Shown here piece after piece: positions 15,843 to 24,677 of a DNA stretch of 35,234 bases. Origin of the DNA: Euryarchaeota archaeon UBA258 (lineage in GTDB: Archaea; Thermoplasmatota; Poseidoniia; Poseidoniales; Poseidoniaceae). The notes under the pieces were generated by a model. It searched no databases and had not been told where the DNA came from. It was given only the letters and a program-made list of their open reading frames with translations. Within the stretch, counting starts at the first letter, position 1; each line of letters begins with the position of its first letter. The position numbers and the translations under genes were made by a program. The stretch lies in contig DAPR01000026.1 of assembly GCA_002502605.1 (NCBI GenBank), positions 19,261-54,494 on the forward strand. The letters run 5' to 3'.

Positions 15843-16349
15843 TCACTGTCCCCCGTTGACTTCTGCATCTTGAGCCTTGACTCGAGCGACTTGATCGAGT
15901 TTGTTTTGCTTGAGAGCTGCAGCATAGTCTGGGTTCTTGAGGGCCAAGATTTGCGTGGCAAGGTAACCAGCGTTGTCCCCTCGGTCAACACCAACAGTTG
16001 CTGCTGGAACGCCCGGTGGAAGTTGAACAATCGAAAGGAGTGAGTCAAATGGCACACGGCCCCCGCACGGCACACCGATGACTGGCTTGGTGGTCAGTGC
16101 GGCAACTGCACCAGGAAGTGCAGCAGCAAGACCAGCCATTGCGATGAAGACTTGACAGCCATCTGCTTCGGCTTGATTGATAATTTCTTCAACGAACACA
16201 GGAGAGCGGTGAGCGCTTGCAACACGAAGTTGGTAGGTCACGCTAAAGTGGTCGAGTATTTTCGTACATTTTTCGGCTATCGGTAGGTCAGAAGACGAGC
16301 CCAAGAGTATGGTAACATCCATGGGTCGATGCCGGCGCGGGTGGTTCAT
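15843..16349 (-). CDS. purE: AIR carboxylase / N5-CAIR mutase PurE
   Basis: The protein has 168 residues from the ATG at 16349, chosen because GAGG stands 7 bases before it; an in-frame ATG at 16322 (MDVTILLGSSSDLP) is the minimal family start. The core motifs GSSSDLP, SAHRSP and AGLAAALPGAVAA are present and give the flavodoxin-like PurE fold. The enzyme makes carboxyaminoimidazole ribonucleotide in purine synthesis. The AGxAAxLPG loop is nearer to class I (mutase, which works with PurK) than to class II, but no purK is seen here, so direct use of CO2 remains possible. Its stop abuts the guaAb start. Confidence 0.93.
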   Translation of the reverse strand: MNHPRRHRPMDVTILLGSSSDLPIAEKCTKILDHFSVTYQLRVASAHRSPVFVEEIINQAEADGCQVFIAMAGLAAALPGAVAALTTKPVIGVPCGGRVPFDSLLSIVQLPPGVPAATVGVDRGDNAGYLATQILALKNPDYAAALKQNKLDQVARVKAQDAEVNGGQ

Positions 16350-16391
16350 CAAGATGCCTCTTGATTTTCTTGCCTTAAAGCGACGAAAACC

Positions 16392-17060
16392 TCATTCTTC
16401 GGCATCGCTCATGGCTTCATCGAATCCATCGAGATCAATGGTGAACTTCAACGATTCAAACTCATTTTTATCGATGCAGCCAAGCACATCAAAGCACAGG
16501 TATGGCTCATTGTTGACCATACGACCGTAAATCGTTACAAATTGATTGGAGCCAAACCGCTTAACAGCCATCGATTGTTGATTGAACCGTGTCGTTTTGA
16601 TATCCCATCCCAACAGTGAATCAACAGGCAGCCGCACCTTAGGGTTCCATGGGCGCTCAAACACATATCCACCGTCTTTGAACACGACATCCAAGCCTTT
16701 GACCAAGGCGATGACGGCAGCAGAAGAAAACACAAGCCCACCAACGGTAGGAAACGTACCTTGGCTGACAAGCGCCCAAGCAACAATGGAAAACGTCACG
16801 CAAAACAAGCCAATGCCGACCCTTGTCGCTCCAAGGGAACCCATGCGGGAGGAAAGACCCGCCAGGCCACCCATCAAAACGAGTAACATTCCTGCCACAC
16901 CGAGGTATGGGACCCAATCCACATTGGTTCCAGTGAACCACATAAGCCACCCGAAAGCGATGGGCAGAAGGCCCCATGCGATTGGGAACAAAGCGACGGA
17001 GGCTCTTGATTCCAACTTGACGCGTGTCCAACCTCTTTTGGAGAAGTCACGCAGTTCCAT
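16392..17060 (-). CDS. Four-helix membrane protein with cytoplasmic C-terminal domain, unknown
   Basis: The 222 residues open with a basic segment (MELRDFSKRGWTRVKLE) and four hydrophobic segments (about 23-42, 48-70, 80-102 and 105-125). A soluble tail of about 95 residues follows, with a beta-rich pattern (RLPVDSLLGWDIKTTRF, QFVTIYGRMVNNEPYLCFDV) and an acidic end (FDEAMSDAEE). The tail is reminiscent of small PH-like membrane proteins, but I cannot place it in a family. It lies on the minus strand 45 bases after gcvPB and 42 bases before purE, possibly in either transcript. A GC-rich GGGCGGGGT precedes the ATG. Confidence 0.7.
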   Translation of the reverse strand: MELRDFSKRGWTRVKLESRASVALFPIAWGLLPIAFGWLMWFTGTNVDWVPYLGVAGMLLVLMGGLAGLSSRMGSLGATRVGIGLFCVTFSIVAWALVSQGTFPTVGGLVFSSAAVIALVKGLDVVFKDGGYVFERPWNPKVRLPVDSLLGWDIKTTRFNQQSMAVKRFGSNQFVTIYGRMVNNEPYLCFDVLGCIDKNEFESLKFTIDLDGFDEAMSDAEE

Positions 17061-17105
17061 ACCCCGCCCAACCTGCTGGCGTATTTACGGCATTCGCTCC
17101 GAGTT

Positions 17106-18605
17106 TCAGTCTTCGTCGTACGGGTGGCGCAGGCACAAATTACGTGCAGCATAGACTTCGTCGACGCGGCGAACGGGTGTTGTGATCGGTGCTGCATGTA
17201 ACGTTTCAGCATCGACTTGAAGCACCTTAGCAAAATCTTCTGCGAAGGTATCGAGCGTTTCCTTGCTTTCCGTTTCAGTTGGTTCAATCATCATGCATTC
17301 GGGGACGACGAGAGGGAAATAGACGGTCGGTGCCATGTAACCCATGTCGAGCAAGCCCTTGGCGATGTCCATTGCCGAGATGCCGTGGCTTTCCTTTGCT
17401 GGACCGAGGGAAATTGTGAATTCGTGTTTCGCGACATCGGTTTCAGCCCCGTCCACGATCATATCAGAAACACCGGCTTTTTCGGCTTCTCGATGGAGGG
17501 CATGGCGCAGGTAATTTGCATTGAGAACAGCATGCTCAGACATGGTTTTGAGTCCGTTTCCGTATCGACGGTAATAGGCCCAACACCGAATCACTGCACC
17601 TGCGTTTCCGTGCCACTGCTGAACTTTACCAATGCTGTGAGTTGGTTCATACCAACCGAACCACATGTCCTCAATGGCGTGCTTTGCCTCATCACCCATG
17701 ATGGGGCGCTTCTTGACAATTGGACCTGGTAAGAAATCTGCCAAATGGGCTTTGACTCCAATTGGACCCGAACCCGGCCCGCCACCGCCATGCGGTTGAC
17801 TGAAGGTCTTGTGCAGGTTGAAGTGCACGGCATCGAAGCCCATCAGTCCGGGTGAAGTAATACCCAGAATGGCGTTGAAGTTCGCACCGTCATAGTACAT
17901 CTGCCCACCAACATCATGGACAATGGCTGAGGCTTCAAGGATGTCAGCTTCAAACAGACCGAGGGTGTTTGGATTGGTGATCATCATCACTGCAGTGGTC
18001 TCGTCCGCTACAGCCCGCAAGGCATCGAGGTCAATGCGCCCGTCCTTTCGACTTGGAATTTCAACGATCTCAAAACCGCACATTGCAGCGCTTGCGGGAT
18101 TGGTTCCGTGTGCCGAATCCGGGACGATCACTTTGGTTCGTTGGTCTTCGCCACGCAGGCGGAAGTATTCCTGAATGCAGCGAACAGCGGTGAATTCACC
18201 TTGAGCACCAGCAACGGGTTGAAGGGTCACTTGGTCCATTCCAGCACAAATCTCGAGCATGTGCTGCATCTCGTGATAGATCGACAACAAGCCCTGAAGG
18301 TGATGTTCAGGTTGATGCGGGTGGATATCAGCGATGCCTGGAAGTTGGGCAATGACTTCATTCACTCTTGGATTGTGTTTCATGGTGCACGAACCAAGTG
18401 GGTAGAATCCAGTGTCAATACCAAAGTTTCGCTTGGACAGCCATGTGTAATGGCGGACCATTTCAGGCTCGGAAATTCGTGGCCACCTTGCTGCTTGCTT
18501 CCGAACAAGCGAGGAAGGAACGCTGATTTCTGAGGCAGGAAGAACCGGAGCTGGTTGGGAATAACCCTTGCCTGGAGCGCCGTGGTGATCGAACAAGTGA
18601 CTCAT
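17106..18605 (-). CDS. gcvPB: Glycine dehydrogenase (decarboxylating) subunit 2
   Basis: The protein has 499 residues from the ATG at 18605, chosen because GGTGAG lies just before it and the start overlaps the gcvPA stop as ATGA; an upstream ATG at 18632 would add nine residues. The PLP-binding lysine is in HLNLHKTFSQPHGGGGPG, with the glycine-rich loop typical of P-protein. FGIDTGFYPLGSCTMKHNP near the N-terminus is also characteristic. With GcvPA it forms the P-protein that decarboxylates glycine and passes aminomethyl to lipoyl-GcvH. The two-subunit form is usual in Archaea and many bacteria. GcvH and the lipoamide dehydrogenase are not in this window. Confidence 0.96.
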   Translation of the reverse strand: MSHLFDHHGAPGKGYSQPAPVLPASEISVPSSLVRKQAARWPRISEPEMVRHYTWLSKRNFGIDTGFYPLGSCTMKHNPRVNEVIAQLPGIADIHPHQPEHHLQGLLSIYHEMQHMLEICAGMDQVTLQPVAGAQGEFTAVRCIQEYFRLRGEDQRTKVIVPDSAHGTNPASAAMCGFEIVEIPSRKDGRIDLDALRAVADETTAVMMITNPNTLGLFEADILEASAIVHDVGGQMYYDGANFNAILGITSPGLMGFDAVHFNLHKTFSQPHGGGGPGSGPIGVKAHLADFLPGPIVKKRPIMGDEAKHAIEDMWFGWYEPTHSIGKVQQWHGNAGAVIRCWAYYRRYGNGLKTMSEHAVLNANYLRHALHREAEKAGVSDMIVDGAETDVAKHEFTISLGPAKESHGISAMDIAKGLLDMGYMAPTVYFPLVVPECMMIEPTETESKETLDTFAEDFAKVLQVDAETLHAAPITTPVRRVDEVYAARNLCLRHPYDED

Positions 18606-19978
18606 GCACTCACCCCCTGGCTTGCTGCCCATGCTTCCATGTGTGCTGCAAGCAATTCAATTTCATTGGAACGGGTTTGGTCAGTAAAGGACACGAGCAA
18701 CCAGTTTGGTCGGTTTGCATACCAGCGAGCCAAGTCAAAGCCACCGACAATTCCAACGCTGTCAAGGTACGCCAGGCAGTCGCTGGCTTGACCGGGCAAC
18801 TCTACGACAAATTCTTGGAAATGGTGACTTGATTGATGGGGCAGGCTAACACCGTCAATAGCCGCTAACTTCTGCTTGCCGAGGGTGCAGGCTGCCATGT
18901 TCCGGACAGCCAAATCATGCAGGCCTTCAGGTCCGAGCAACGACATGTGCATTGCACCCATGAGAGCAATTAGTGTTTCATTCGTGCAGATGTTTGATGT
19001 TGCCCTATGACGTCGAATGTGCTGTTCACGCGTGGAGAGGGTTAGGCAGTACGCTTCTTTGCCGTCAACATCGATGCTTCGGCCAACAATGCGTCCTGGC
19101 ATCAGTCGAAGGTAGGGTTTGCTGCATGCGAAAATCCCGTAGATCGGCCCGCCGCCGGTAATTGGGCTACCAAGAGGCTGCCCCTCACCGACAACGATGT
19201 CTGCACCGTAGGCACCGGGTGCTTCGACAATCCCAAGGGAGATGGGTTGGACACCAACAATGAGCGCCGTGTGCTCACCGATGATTTCCTTAAGCAGCGG
19301 CAAGCCGCCATCAAGAACGCCGATTGGATTTGGCTGTTCGACGTACACACCGCACGATCCTGCTGCTTCTGTGGCAGAGGACAAATTCACGGTCCCGTCT
19401 GGGTTATGACGCAACATTTCAATTTTGATTTCTGCACCTTGGCAGTAGTTCTCCATCACCGACATTCGATCTGGTGGTGTGAGTTCTGAGACATAGACGG
19501 TGTTCTTTTGAGTTGCTTTTCGACCGTGAACGCGTACACTGCAGGTGATGGCTTCAGCGGCTGCTGTCGACCCGTCATAGAGGGAAAGGTTTGCGATTGG
19601 GAGACCAACGAGTTCAGAGATGAGGGTTTGAAATTCCCACATGGCCTGAAGCATGCCTTGGCTGACTTCAGGTTGGTATGGCGTGTAGGAGGTAAGGAAC
19701 TCGCCTCTGGTGATCAATTGGAACACCGCCGCTGGGACATAATTCCGATACAAACCAGCACCCAAAAAGGAGACTCTCTCCCCTAAAGCGACGTTCGAGC
19801 CCAGCAATCTTCGGGCATCTGCAATGATTTCTTCTTCCGACTGAGCGTCAGGGAGAGGTAACGTCCCGCGCATGCGGACTTCTTCGGGAACATCAGAGAA
19901 TAAGTCTTCCATTGAGGACATCCCCATGGTGGCAAGCATTTCGGCCTCGCGGCCCAGATTTGGGAGTTGGTCAACCAT
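18602..19978 (-). CDS. gcvPA: Glycine dehydrogenase (decarboxylating) subunit 1
   Basis: The 458 residues fit the 440-460 of the family. The N-terminus (REAEMLATMGMSSMEDLFSD, PEEVRMRG) and the segment FLGAGLYRNYVPAAV..FLTSYTPYQPEVSQG are diagnostic of the non-PLP-lysine half of P-protein, and QRGAHIRR-like STREQHIRRHRATSNICTN is preserved near the end. It pairs with the overlapping GcvPB. The ATG at 19978 follows GAGG at a workable distance, and a TATA-like GTTTATACTA is about 30 bases upstream. It is divergent from the glycosyltransferase gene. Confidence 0.96.
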   Translation of the reverse strand: MVDQLPNLGREAEMLATMGMSSMEDLFSDVPEEVRMRGTLPLPDAQSEEEIIADARRLLGSNVALGERVSFLGAGLYRNYVPAAVFQLITRGEFLTSYTPYQPEVSQGMLQAMWEFQTLISELVGLPIANLSLYDGSTAAAEAITCSVRVHGRKATQKNTVYVSELTPPDRMSVMENYCQGAEIKIEMLRHNPDGTVNLSSATEAAGSCGVYVEQPNPIGVLDGGLPLLKEIIGEHTALIVGVQPISLGIVEAPGAYGADIVVGEGQPLGSPITGGGPIYGIFACSKPYLRLMPGRIVGRSIDVDGKEAYCLTLSTREQHIRRHRATSNICTNETLIALMGAMHMSLLGPEGLHDLAVRNMAACTLGKQKLAAIDGVSLPHQSSHHFQEFVVELPGQASDCLAYLDSVGIVGGFDLARWYANRPNWLLVSFTDQTRSNEIELLAAHMEAWAASQGVSA

Positions 19979-20003
19979 AGCAATCGAACCTCGGACTTGG
20001 GTG

Positions 20004-20013
20004 TAGTATAAAC
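20004..20013 (-). promoter_or_regulatory. TATA-like box of gcvPA-gcvPB
   Basis: The minus strand reads GTTTATACTA about 30 bases before the gcvPA ATG, in the 124-base divergent spacer (19979-20102). It would give a very short leader. The rest of the spacer shows no clear repeat. Confidence 0.45.
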
Positions 20014-20102
20014 TGAGCGCGGAACGGCCATAATAATCGCCCTTTGGGGCTCAGCCGAACAAACGCCGAATACCTCATGTTCTTGCGCAGGTTGGATGCT
20101 TC

Positions 20103-21242
20103 ATGGCGAGCGTTGCAATGGTGGTCAGCAACGCCTGTTCACCCGACCCTAGGGTGATGCGAAGCGCTCGACTTTTGGCATCGAGTGGCCACCAAGTCAC
20201 CGTTCATGCGTTTGACCGACAACAAGGCTCACCGATGAGCGAAATCATAGATGGAGTCAGGGTGATGCGTTACCACATCGGCACGCACACCTATGGATCA
20301 CAAATAAGCACCCTGCTTGGCCTTCGTGCGTTTGCAAAAACGGTGAAGAAAACACTCTTGACAAATCCACCAGACTGCGTGTATTGCCATGATGCCGACA
20401 CCCTCAGCATTGGCGTGGAACTCAAGAAAAAAGTTGGACTCCCTTTGGTCTTTGACATGCATGATCTGCAACACACATGGTTGGTTATGGGCCATCCCGG
20501 ATCAATCCTCCGGGCGTTTCTAGCACGCCGGGTGGAGAAAAGAAACCTGAAGAACATTCGAAAGGCCGACCTCGTGGTGACCAGCTCTGGTGCAATCGAC
20601 AATGGCGTGCATGCTGGTTTTCGCGAGTATCTACAACCACACGGCATCGAAGCGATGGTCGTTGAGAACCGTCCCAATCGGTGCGATGATCACCAAAAGC
20701 AAAACGAAACCAAAGAAGACTGGACGGTCGGATACCTTGGTAGAGTTCGTGAGATAGAACCGTTCCAACTGCTGACTCAAGCCATTGAACATCTTCCTGT
20801 GGAGAGCAGACCATCGATTAAAATCGCAGGCGATGGGACATCAGTGGATGCCGTCCACGAACATCTGTTGAGCGAAGCCCCTCGTCTTGGCGTGGATCTC
20901 AACATGAGCCTCGCCTTTGACACGGATGGATTTTCAGAATTGATCAACGACGTCGATGTGATGTACGCAATGTACAATCCGAACAGAGGCAACATCCGGC
21001 AAGGCGCCTTACCGGTGAAAATGTTCGATGCTGCTTCCTTTGGAGTCCCCACCCTGGTCAATTCCGACTGCTTGATGGGCGAGGTATGCAAAAATGAGCA
21101 CCTTGGGGGTGTCGCACAGTGGGGGAATGTGGAATCAATCGCCTCTGAACTTTTGGCGCAGCGTGAGAAAACGGTGACGCTTCTCAACTTCGGCACAAAG
21201 CAGCAAGAAACTTTTATCGAAGCCTTCGAGCACCTTCTGTGA
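20103..21242 (+). CDS. Glycosyltransferase, GT4-like
   Basis: The 379 residues have two Rossmann-like halves. The N-terminal half begins MASVAMVVSNACSPDPRVMRSARLLASSG..VTVHAFDR and contains CHDADTLSIG and FDMHDLQ. The C-terminal donor half has TVGYLGRVREIEP, IAGDG and LPVKMFDAASFGVPTLVN, the usual nucleotide-sugar site where a Glu of the EX7E motif is replaced by Asp or missing. It probably transfers a sugar to a lipid or protein glycan at the cytoplasmic membrane face; donor and acceptor are unknown. It is a single plus-strand gene between gcvPA and gcvT, and its stop abuts the gcvT stop with no spacer. Confidence 0.85.
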   Translation: MASVAMVVSNACSPDPRVMRSARLLASSGHQVTVHAFDRQQGSPMSEIIDGVRVMRYHIGTHTYGSQISTLLGLRAFAKTVKKTLLTNPPDCVYCHDADTLSIGVELKKKVGLPLVFDMHDLQHTWLVMGHPGSILRAFLARRVEKRNLKNIRKADLVVTSSGAIDNGVHAGFREYLQPHGIEAMVVENRPNRCDDHQKQNETKEDWTVGYLGRVREIEPFQLLTQAIEHLPVESRPSIKIAGDGTSVDAVHEHLLSEAPRLGVDLNMSLAFDTDGFSELINDVDVMYAMYNPNRGNIRQGALPVKMFDAASFGVPTLVNSDCLMGEVCKNEHLGGVAQWGNVESIASELLAQREKTVTLLNFGTKQQETFIEAFEHLL

Positions 21243-22361
21243 TCAAAGGAATGGTGGACGAACAACGACGGCTTTCACCGATTTTCTTGGGCTTGCAACA
21301 ATCAAAACTTCGTCGCCTTCTTTGACCGAGGTCATGTAACCAATTCCAACCCCGACATTGTCTAAACTTGGAGCAGGGGCGCCAGAGGTGAGGGCACCAA
21401 TTGGAGTGCCATCAAGGAGGGTCACGGCTTTTCCAGGGCGTGGCAGTGGTCCTTTCTCGGTGTAGCGGATGCCCCACCAGCGTGCATCAGACTCATCGTG
21501 AGAGACCACGCGGTGCTTTCCGACGAACTCGTGCTCTAAGTCCAAACCAAACGGCACATTGGTTTCCCACGAATCCCTTGCAAGGAACGATGCATCATCG
21601 CCTTGGGCAAGTGGTGGCCAACAGAAGTCAACTCCTGAAAGAAGGAATCCTTTCTCGAGGCGTAAGGTGTCGCGCGCTCCAAGTCCGACCGGGACTGCTC
21701 CGGCGTCGATCAACGCCCGCCAGAGAAGAGGCGCGTCCTCGTTTGGCACAAAAATCTCGTAGCCTGCTTCGCCCGTGTAGCCGGTTCCTTGAAGCCAACC
21801 TGTAATGGAAAGAGAATTGTCACCAATAGCTTGCCATTTGAATCGTCCAACATGGTTTGACCCGCCCAAGACATCGCTGAGAATCGATTTCGCGTTTGGA
21901 CCTTGAAGGGCCATAATGGAGGTGGCCTCCGAGAGGTTCTCAAGTTGAATTGAACCGTCCTCAGGAAGGTGGCTGGTGAACCATGTCCACATGACATCAA
22001 TCATCGAAGCGTTTGGCACACCAAGGATTTCCGTATCAGAGACAACGGCAAAAATCATGTCATCAATTAACACACCATCATCATCAAGAAAATGAGTGTA
22101 TGCACATCGTGGAGCTGCAATCGCCGTCACGCGTTGAGTGGCTAGACCTTCTAACCAACCCTTGACTTCTGCACCAGTAAATCGGAATGAACCCATGTGA
22201 GACACATCAAACAATCCAGCCGTTGCACGGGTTGCAAGGTGTTCTTCCTTAATGCTGGAGTACCAGATTGGCAATTCGAACCCATGAAAATCCACAAGGT
22301 TTGCCTCGAGGGTCACGTGTTCGTCATAGAGGGCTGTGCGTACAGGGGCTCCATCGCTCAT
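21243..22361 (-). CDS. gcvT: Aminomethyltransferase (glycine cleavage T-protein)
   Basis: The 372 residues match the family. The N-terminus TALYDEHVTLEANLVDFHGFELPIWY, LFDVSHMGSFRFTG and the tetrahydrofolate-site region YTGEAGYEIFV are conserved, and LGARDTLRLEKGF is the typical C-terminal block. It moves the methylene of the aminomethyl-lipoyl group to tetrahydrofolate or the organism's pterin, releasing ammonia. A TTTAAA box centred about 26 bases before the ATG, with no Shine-Dalgarno sequence, indicates a leaderless transcript. It is separated from gcvPA-PB by a glycosyltransferase on the other strand. Confidence 0.95.
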   Translation of the reverse strand: MSDGAPVRTALYDEHVTLEANLVDFHGFELPIWYSSIKEEHLATRATAGLFDVSHMGSFRFTGAEVKGWLEGLATQRVTAIAAPRCAYTHFLDDDGVLIDDMIFAVVSDTEILGVPNASMIDVMWTWFTSHLPEDGSIQLENLSEATSIMALQGPNAKSILSDVLGGSNHVGRFKWQAIGDNSLSITGWLQGTGYTGEAGYEIFVPNEDAPLLWRALIDAGAVPVGLGARDTLRLEKGFLLSGVDFCWPPLAQGDDASFLARDSWETNVPFGLDLEHEFVGKHRVVSHDESDARWWGIRYTEKGPLPRPGKAVTLLDGTPIGALTSGAPAPSLDNVGVGIGYMTSVKEGDEVLIVASPRKSVKAVVVRPPFL

Positions 22362-22384
22362 GTTTGTTGGAAGGCAAGGCGCTC

Positions 22385-22390
22385 TTTAAA
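22385..22390 (-). promoter_or_regulatory. TATA box of gcvT, leaderless
   Basis: TTTAAA on the minus strand is centred about 26 bases before the gcvT ATG at 22361, so transcription should begin at or beside the start codon. The 57-base spacer has no ribosome binding site, which agrees. Confidence 0.5.
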
Positions 22391-22418
22391 CTCAATCAAC
22401 ACTCATTCATGGGATGGT

Positions 22419-24077
22419 TCACAGCACCCCTTCAAAAGTTTCACAATACGCAAATTTCTTCTCCGTATGAAGAGCGTCTTTGTAGACCATGAGTGGCAAC
22501 ACTGGCGTACCATCTGACCATTCACCCATCGAGCGCAGCAAATCGCTGTCTACAAGATGGTTGTAGGCCCAGTTTTCGGTAATGTGGTCCCCTTGAGTGC
22601 GGGCAAAGACCCAGTCTGCTTGAGCATCGATCCTACGGTACACCCCGTAATCAGCGAGTCGATCGTGAACGGAGTCAGTGGGTAGATAATGCGAACCTAC
22701 CAGTCTGGGAAAGCCATACAAATCGCTTTGTAATTCTATGTACAAGACGTGATCATCTTCTAAATCGCTGAACACTTGTTGATGATGTACGCTGTAACAG
22801 GCGTCAACGGTCATGTCATCAACGCCACGAGCGATGTGGACCATCGCATCAGCCGGCATCCGTGACAGGTTTGGTTGGAGCGCAACTTGGTTCGGCCGCG
22901 TCCAACCCGATTCGATATCGATGAACAATGTGGAATTGCCCCAACCCCGCTCCATCGCTTCATACAACTGAACGAAAGAATACGCCCCGCCAAGGCTATG
23001 CCCTCCAATCCAAAGGTGGCTAGGATTGATGGTGACGTTGCCGATTGCGGCATCAACGCTCGGGTGTCTGTCTTCACCCAAAGCCAAATCACTGACGGTA
23101 TCGAGTGCTGCAGCAATGGCCATTGCACGGTATTCATGGTGCGGATAATTCGATGCGCCCTCCACATCAATGCCTTCCAAACCATCTGGAATGGGTGGAT
23201 CGATATGTGAAGGGTATTGGACAAAGGCGACCGCCATTCCACGCGCTGAAAGGTGGGCAATCCAGTCCGTGTATTCCTCATACACTGGGTAGCCCCAACC
23301 GTGACTCAACAAAGCAAGAGGGATTTCATCCAACGGAATCACTTCCGAAATTTCCGGAAGGGTGAGATAGACTGAAAATTCGATGTCCTGCTCATCCTCA
23401 AGAACGACATCAGCAACGAGTTCTGGCATTGTGTAAGGATGCACCGTCATCGTTGTGTCAAATGGGCCAGGCTCTGCACCATAACCAATGCGAGGGGGGT
23501 CAGGAGGAGAAGGTGCAATGCCGATCATCGCCGGGACACCTGGCATGACCAACCAAGCGGCAAAGAAAATGGCACAAAGATGCGCTCCGCTGGAAAAAAA
23601 CGCTGCCCTTGACGCTCCGTCTGGCAACCTCGGCAGTCCACCAACGGCGAGCAATGTGCTGAGTAAGATCATGCCGTATAAGGTAGGAAGAAGAAGAAAA
23701 GCCCCACGAAGATAGAAGATGTCCAAAAGGAAGTACAAGGCTGTTAAACCGGAAAACAGACCAAGAATGAACAAAAGAGAACGACGTAGATTCTGATTCA
23801 ATGCTTGACCCTTTAGTTGGGATTTTACAGTGATGAGCGAGGTAAAGAAGAGCATGAGGGCAAGGAAGAACAGGAGGGTGATGTTCTCCCGCAAGAACAT
23901 CGTTGCTTGTAGGGCTCTGTAGGCATGCGGCCATATAGCATCGTTGACATCTTTTCCGGAAAGCAGGAGGAGGATTGGTTGTAAAACTGAGGCGAGGGCG
24001 CCCAAGGCGAGGAAGGGAGTGTCCCTAGAGAAACGGAGTTTTTTCGACTCCAAAACCTTGGCGTTCGCCTCTTCCAT
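22419..24077 (-). CDS. Five-helix membrane protein with C-terminal alpha/beta hydrolase domain
   Basis: The protein has 552 residues from the ATG at 24077; a TTG 27 bases upstream is less likely. Five hydrophobic segments (about 21-41, 59-83, 98-119, 124-145 and 158-179) precede a soluble hydrolase. The hydrolase has the oxyanion strand ALLSHGWGYPVYEEYTDW and the nucleophile elbow GGHSLGGAYSF (Ser about 361). Candidate acid and His residues lie later in RGVDDMTVD and GSHYLPTDSVHD. The layout resembles chlorophyllase/PAF-acetylhydrolase-like esterases carried on a membrane module; the outer or inner position of the hydrolase and its substrate are open. With five helices and a cytoplasmic N-terminus the domain would be outside. 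A CCTTTTTTGA box about 28 bases before the ATG suggests a leaderless transcript. Confidence 0.82.
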   Translation of the reverse strand: MEEANAKVLESKKLRFSRDTPFLALGALASVLQPILLLLSGKDVNDAIWPHAYRALQATMFLRENITLLFFLALMLFFTSLITVKSQLKGQALNQNLRRSLLFILGLFSGLTALYFLLDIFYLRGAFLLLPTLYGMILLSTLLAVGGLPRLPDGASRAAFFSSGAHLCAIFFAAWLVMPGVPAMIGIAPSPPDPPRIGYGAEPGPFDTTMTVHPYTMPELVADVVLEDEQDIEFSVYLTLPEISEVIPLDEIPLALLSHGWGYPVYEEYTDWIAHLSARGMAVAFVQYPSHIDPPIPDGLEGIDVEGASNYPHHEYRAMAIAAALDTVSDLALGEDRHPSVDAAIGNVTINPSHLWIGGHSLGGAYSFVQLYEAMERGWGNSTLFIDIESGWTRPNQVALQPNLSRMPADAMVHIARGVDDMTVDACYSVHHQQVFSDLEDDHVLYIELQSDLYGFPRLVGSHYLPTDSVHDRLADYGVYRRIDAQADWVFARTQGDHITENWAYNHLVDSDLLRSMGEWSDGTPVLPLMVYKDALHTEKKFAYCETFEGVL

Positions 24078-24100
24078 ACATCGATTTCTACCCGCCACAC

Positions 24101-24110
24101 TCAAAAAAGG
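24101..24110 (-). promoter_or_regulatory. TATA-like element of the membrane hydrolase gene
   Basis: CCTTTTTTGA on the minus strand is centred about 28 bases before the ATG at 24077, the spacing for a leaderless archaeal transcript. A second AT-rich element (TGATATAC) lies just upstream. Confidence 0.3.
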
Positions 24111-24167
24111 TCGTATATCAGCGCACCTTAGATGTTCATCCTCAACCGAGCCACAGGTGGTCGTTGT

Positions 24168-24671
24168 TTACGAATCAGTGGCTGTGGTAATTCGCTCAAG
24201 ATCCTTGGGCGTGATAACGCCTTCACCTCGCAGCAATATCGTGTTTGCACTGCGGTGAATGACAAACCAGTGAATTGAGGCGTCGGTCTCTATGTCAAGG
24301 GAAGTCATGAATTCTTTTTTGTCCAGATAAACGGTAATGGTCCGGTTGCGAATTCGGTGGTCTCGAATTGCAGCTCTCATGAGGGCATCCAGCCGGATTT
24401 GCCGGAACCTTGTGGCCTTCTGAATCACTGGAATTTCGATGATCTCAAACTGTTCACCAAAGGCGTTTTTCTCGAGAAGTTCAATGGTTTGGTCAACATT
24501 TCGTTGGTGCCATTGCTGGAAGGCGACAATGGCGATGAGGTGCTGTGTGGTGAAATCATCAGGAACGGTCTTCGACACTTTGTTGAGGTTTTTACCTTGA
24601 ACTGACGGAAAGACAACAGGCATACCCTTGCCAGCAGGGGTGGCTGCATTAACAAACCGTTCCTCAACCAT
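24168..24671 (-). CDS. Cysteine-free protein of unknown function, possibly thioredoxin-fold
   Basis: The 167-residue soluble protein contains no cysteine. Its second half runs as strand, helix, strand, strand and helix (FEIIEIPVIQ, RQIRLDALMRAAIRD, TITVYLDKKEF, IHWFVIHRSANTILLRGEG, TPKDLERI). The ending resembles the last part of peroxiredoxin or Atp10-like thioredoxin folds, where a strand pair is followed by a T-P-x-x-L helix. The similarity is by eye and weak, and a redox role is excluded by the lack of cysteine. It starts 6 bases after the stop of the PLP decarboxylase gene, so it is probably cotranscribed and may serve the same pathway. Confidence 0.65.
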   Translation of the reverse strand: MVEERFVNAATPAGKGMPVVFPSVQGKNLNKVSKTVPDDFTTQHLIAIVAFQQWHQRNVDQTIELLEKNAFGEQFEIIEIPVIQKATRFRQIRLDALMRAAIRDHRIRNRTITVYLDKKEFMTSLDIETDASIHWFVIHRSANTILLRGEGVITPKDLERITTATDS

Positions 24672-24677
24672 GCCGAT

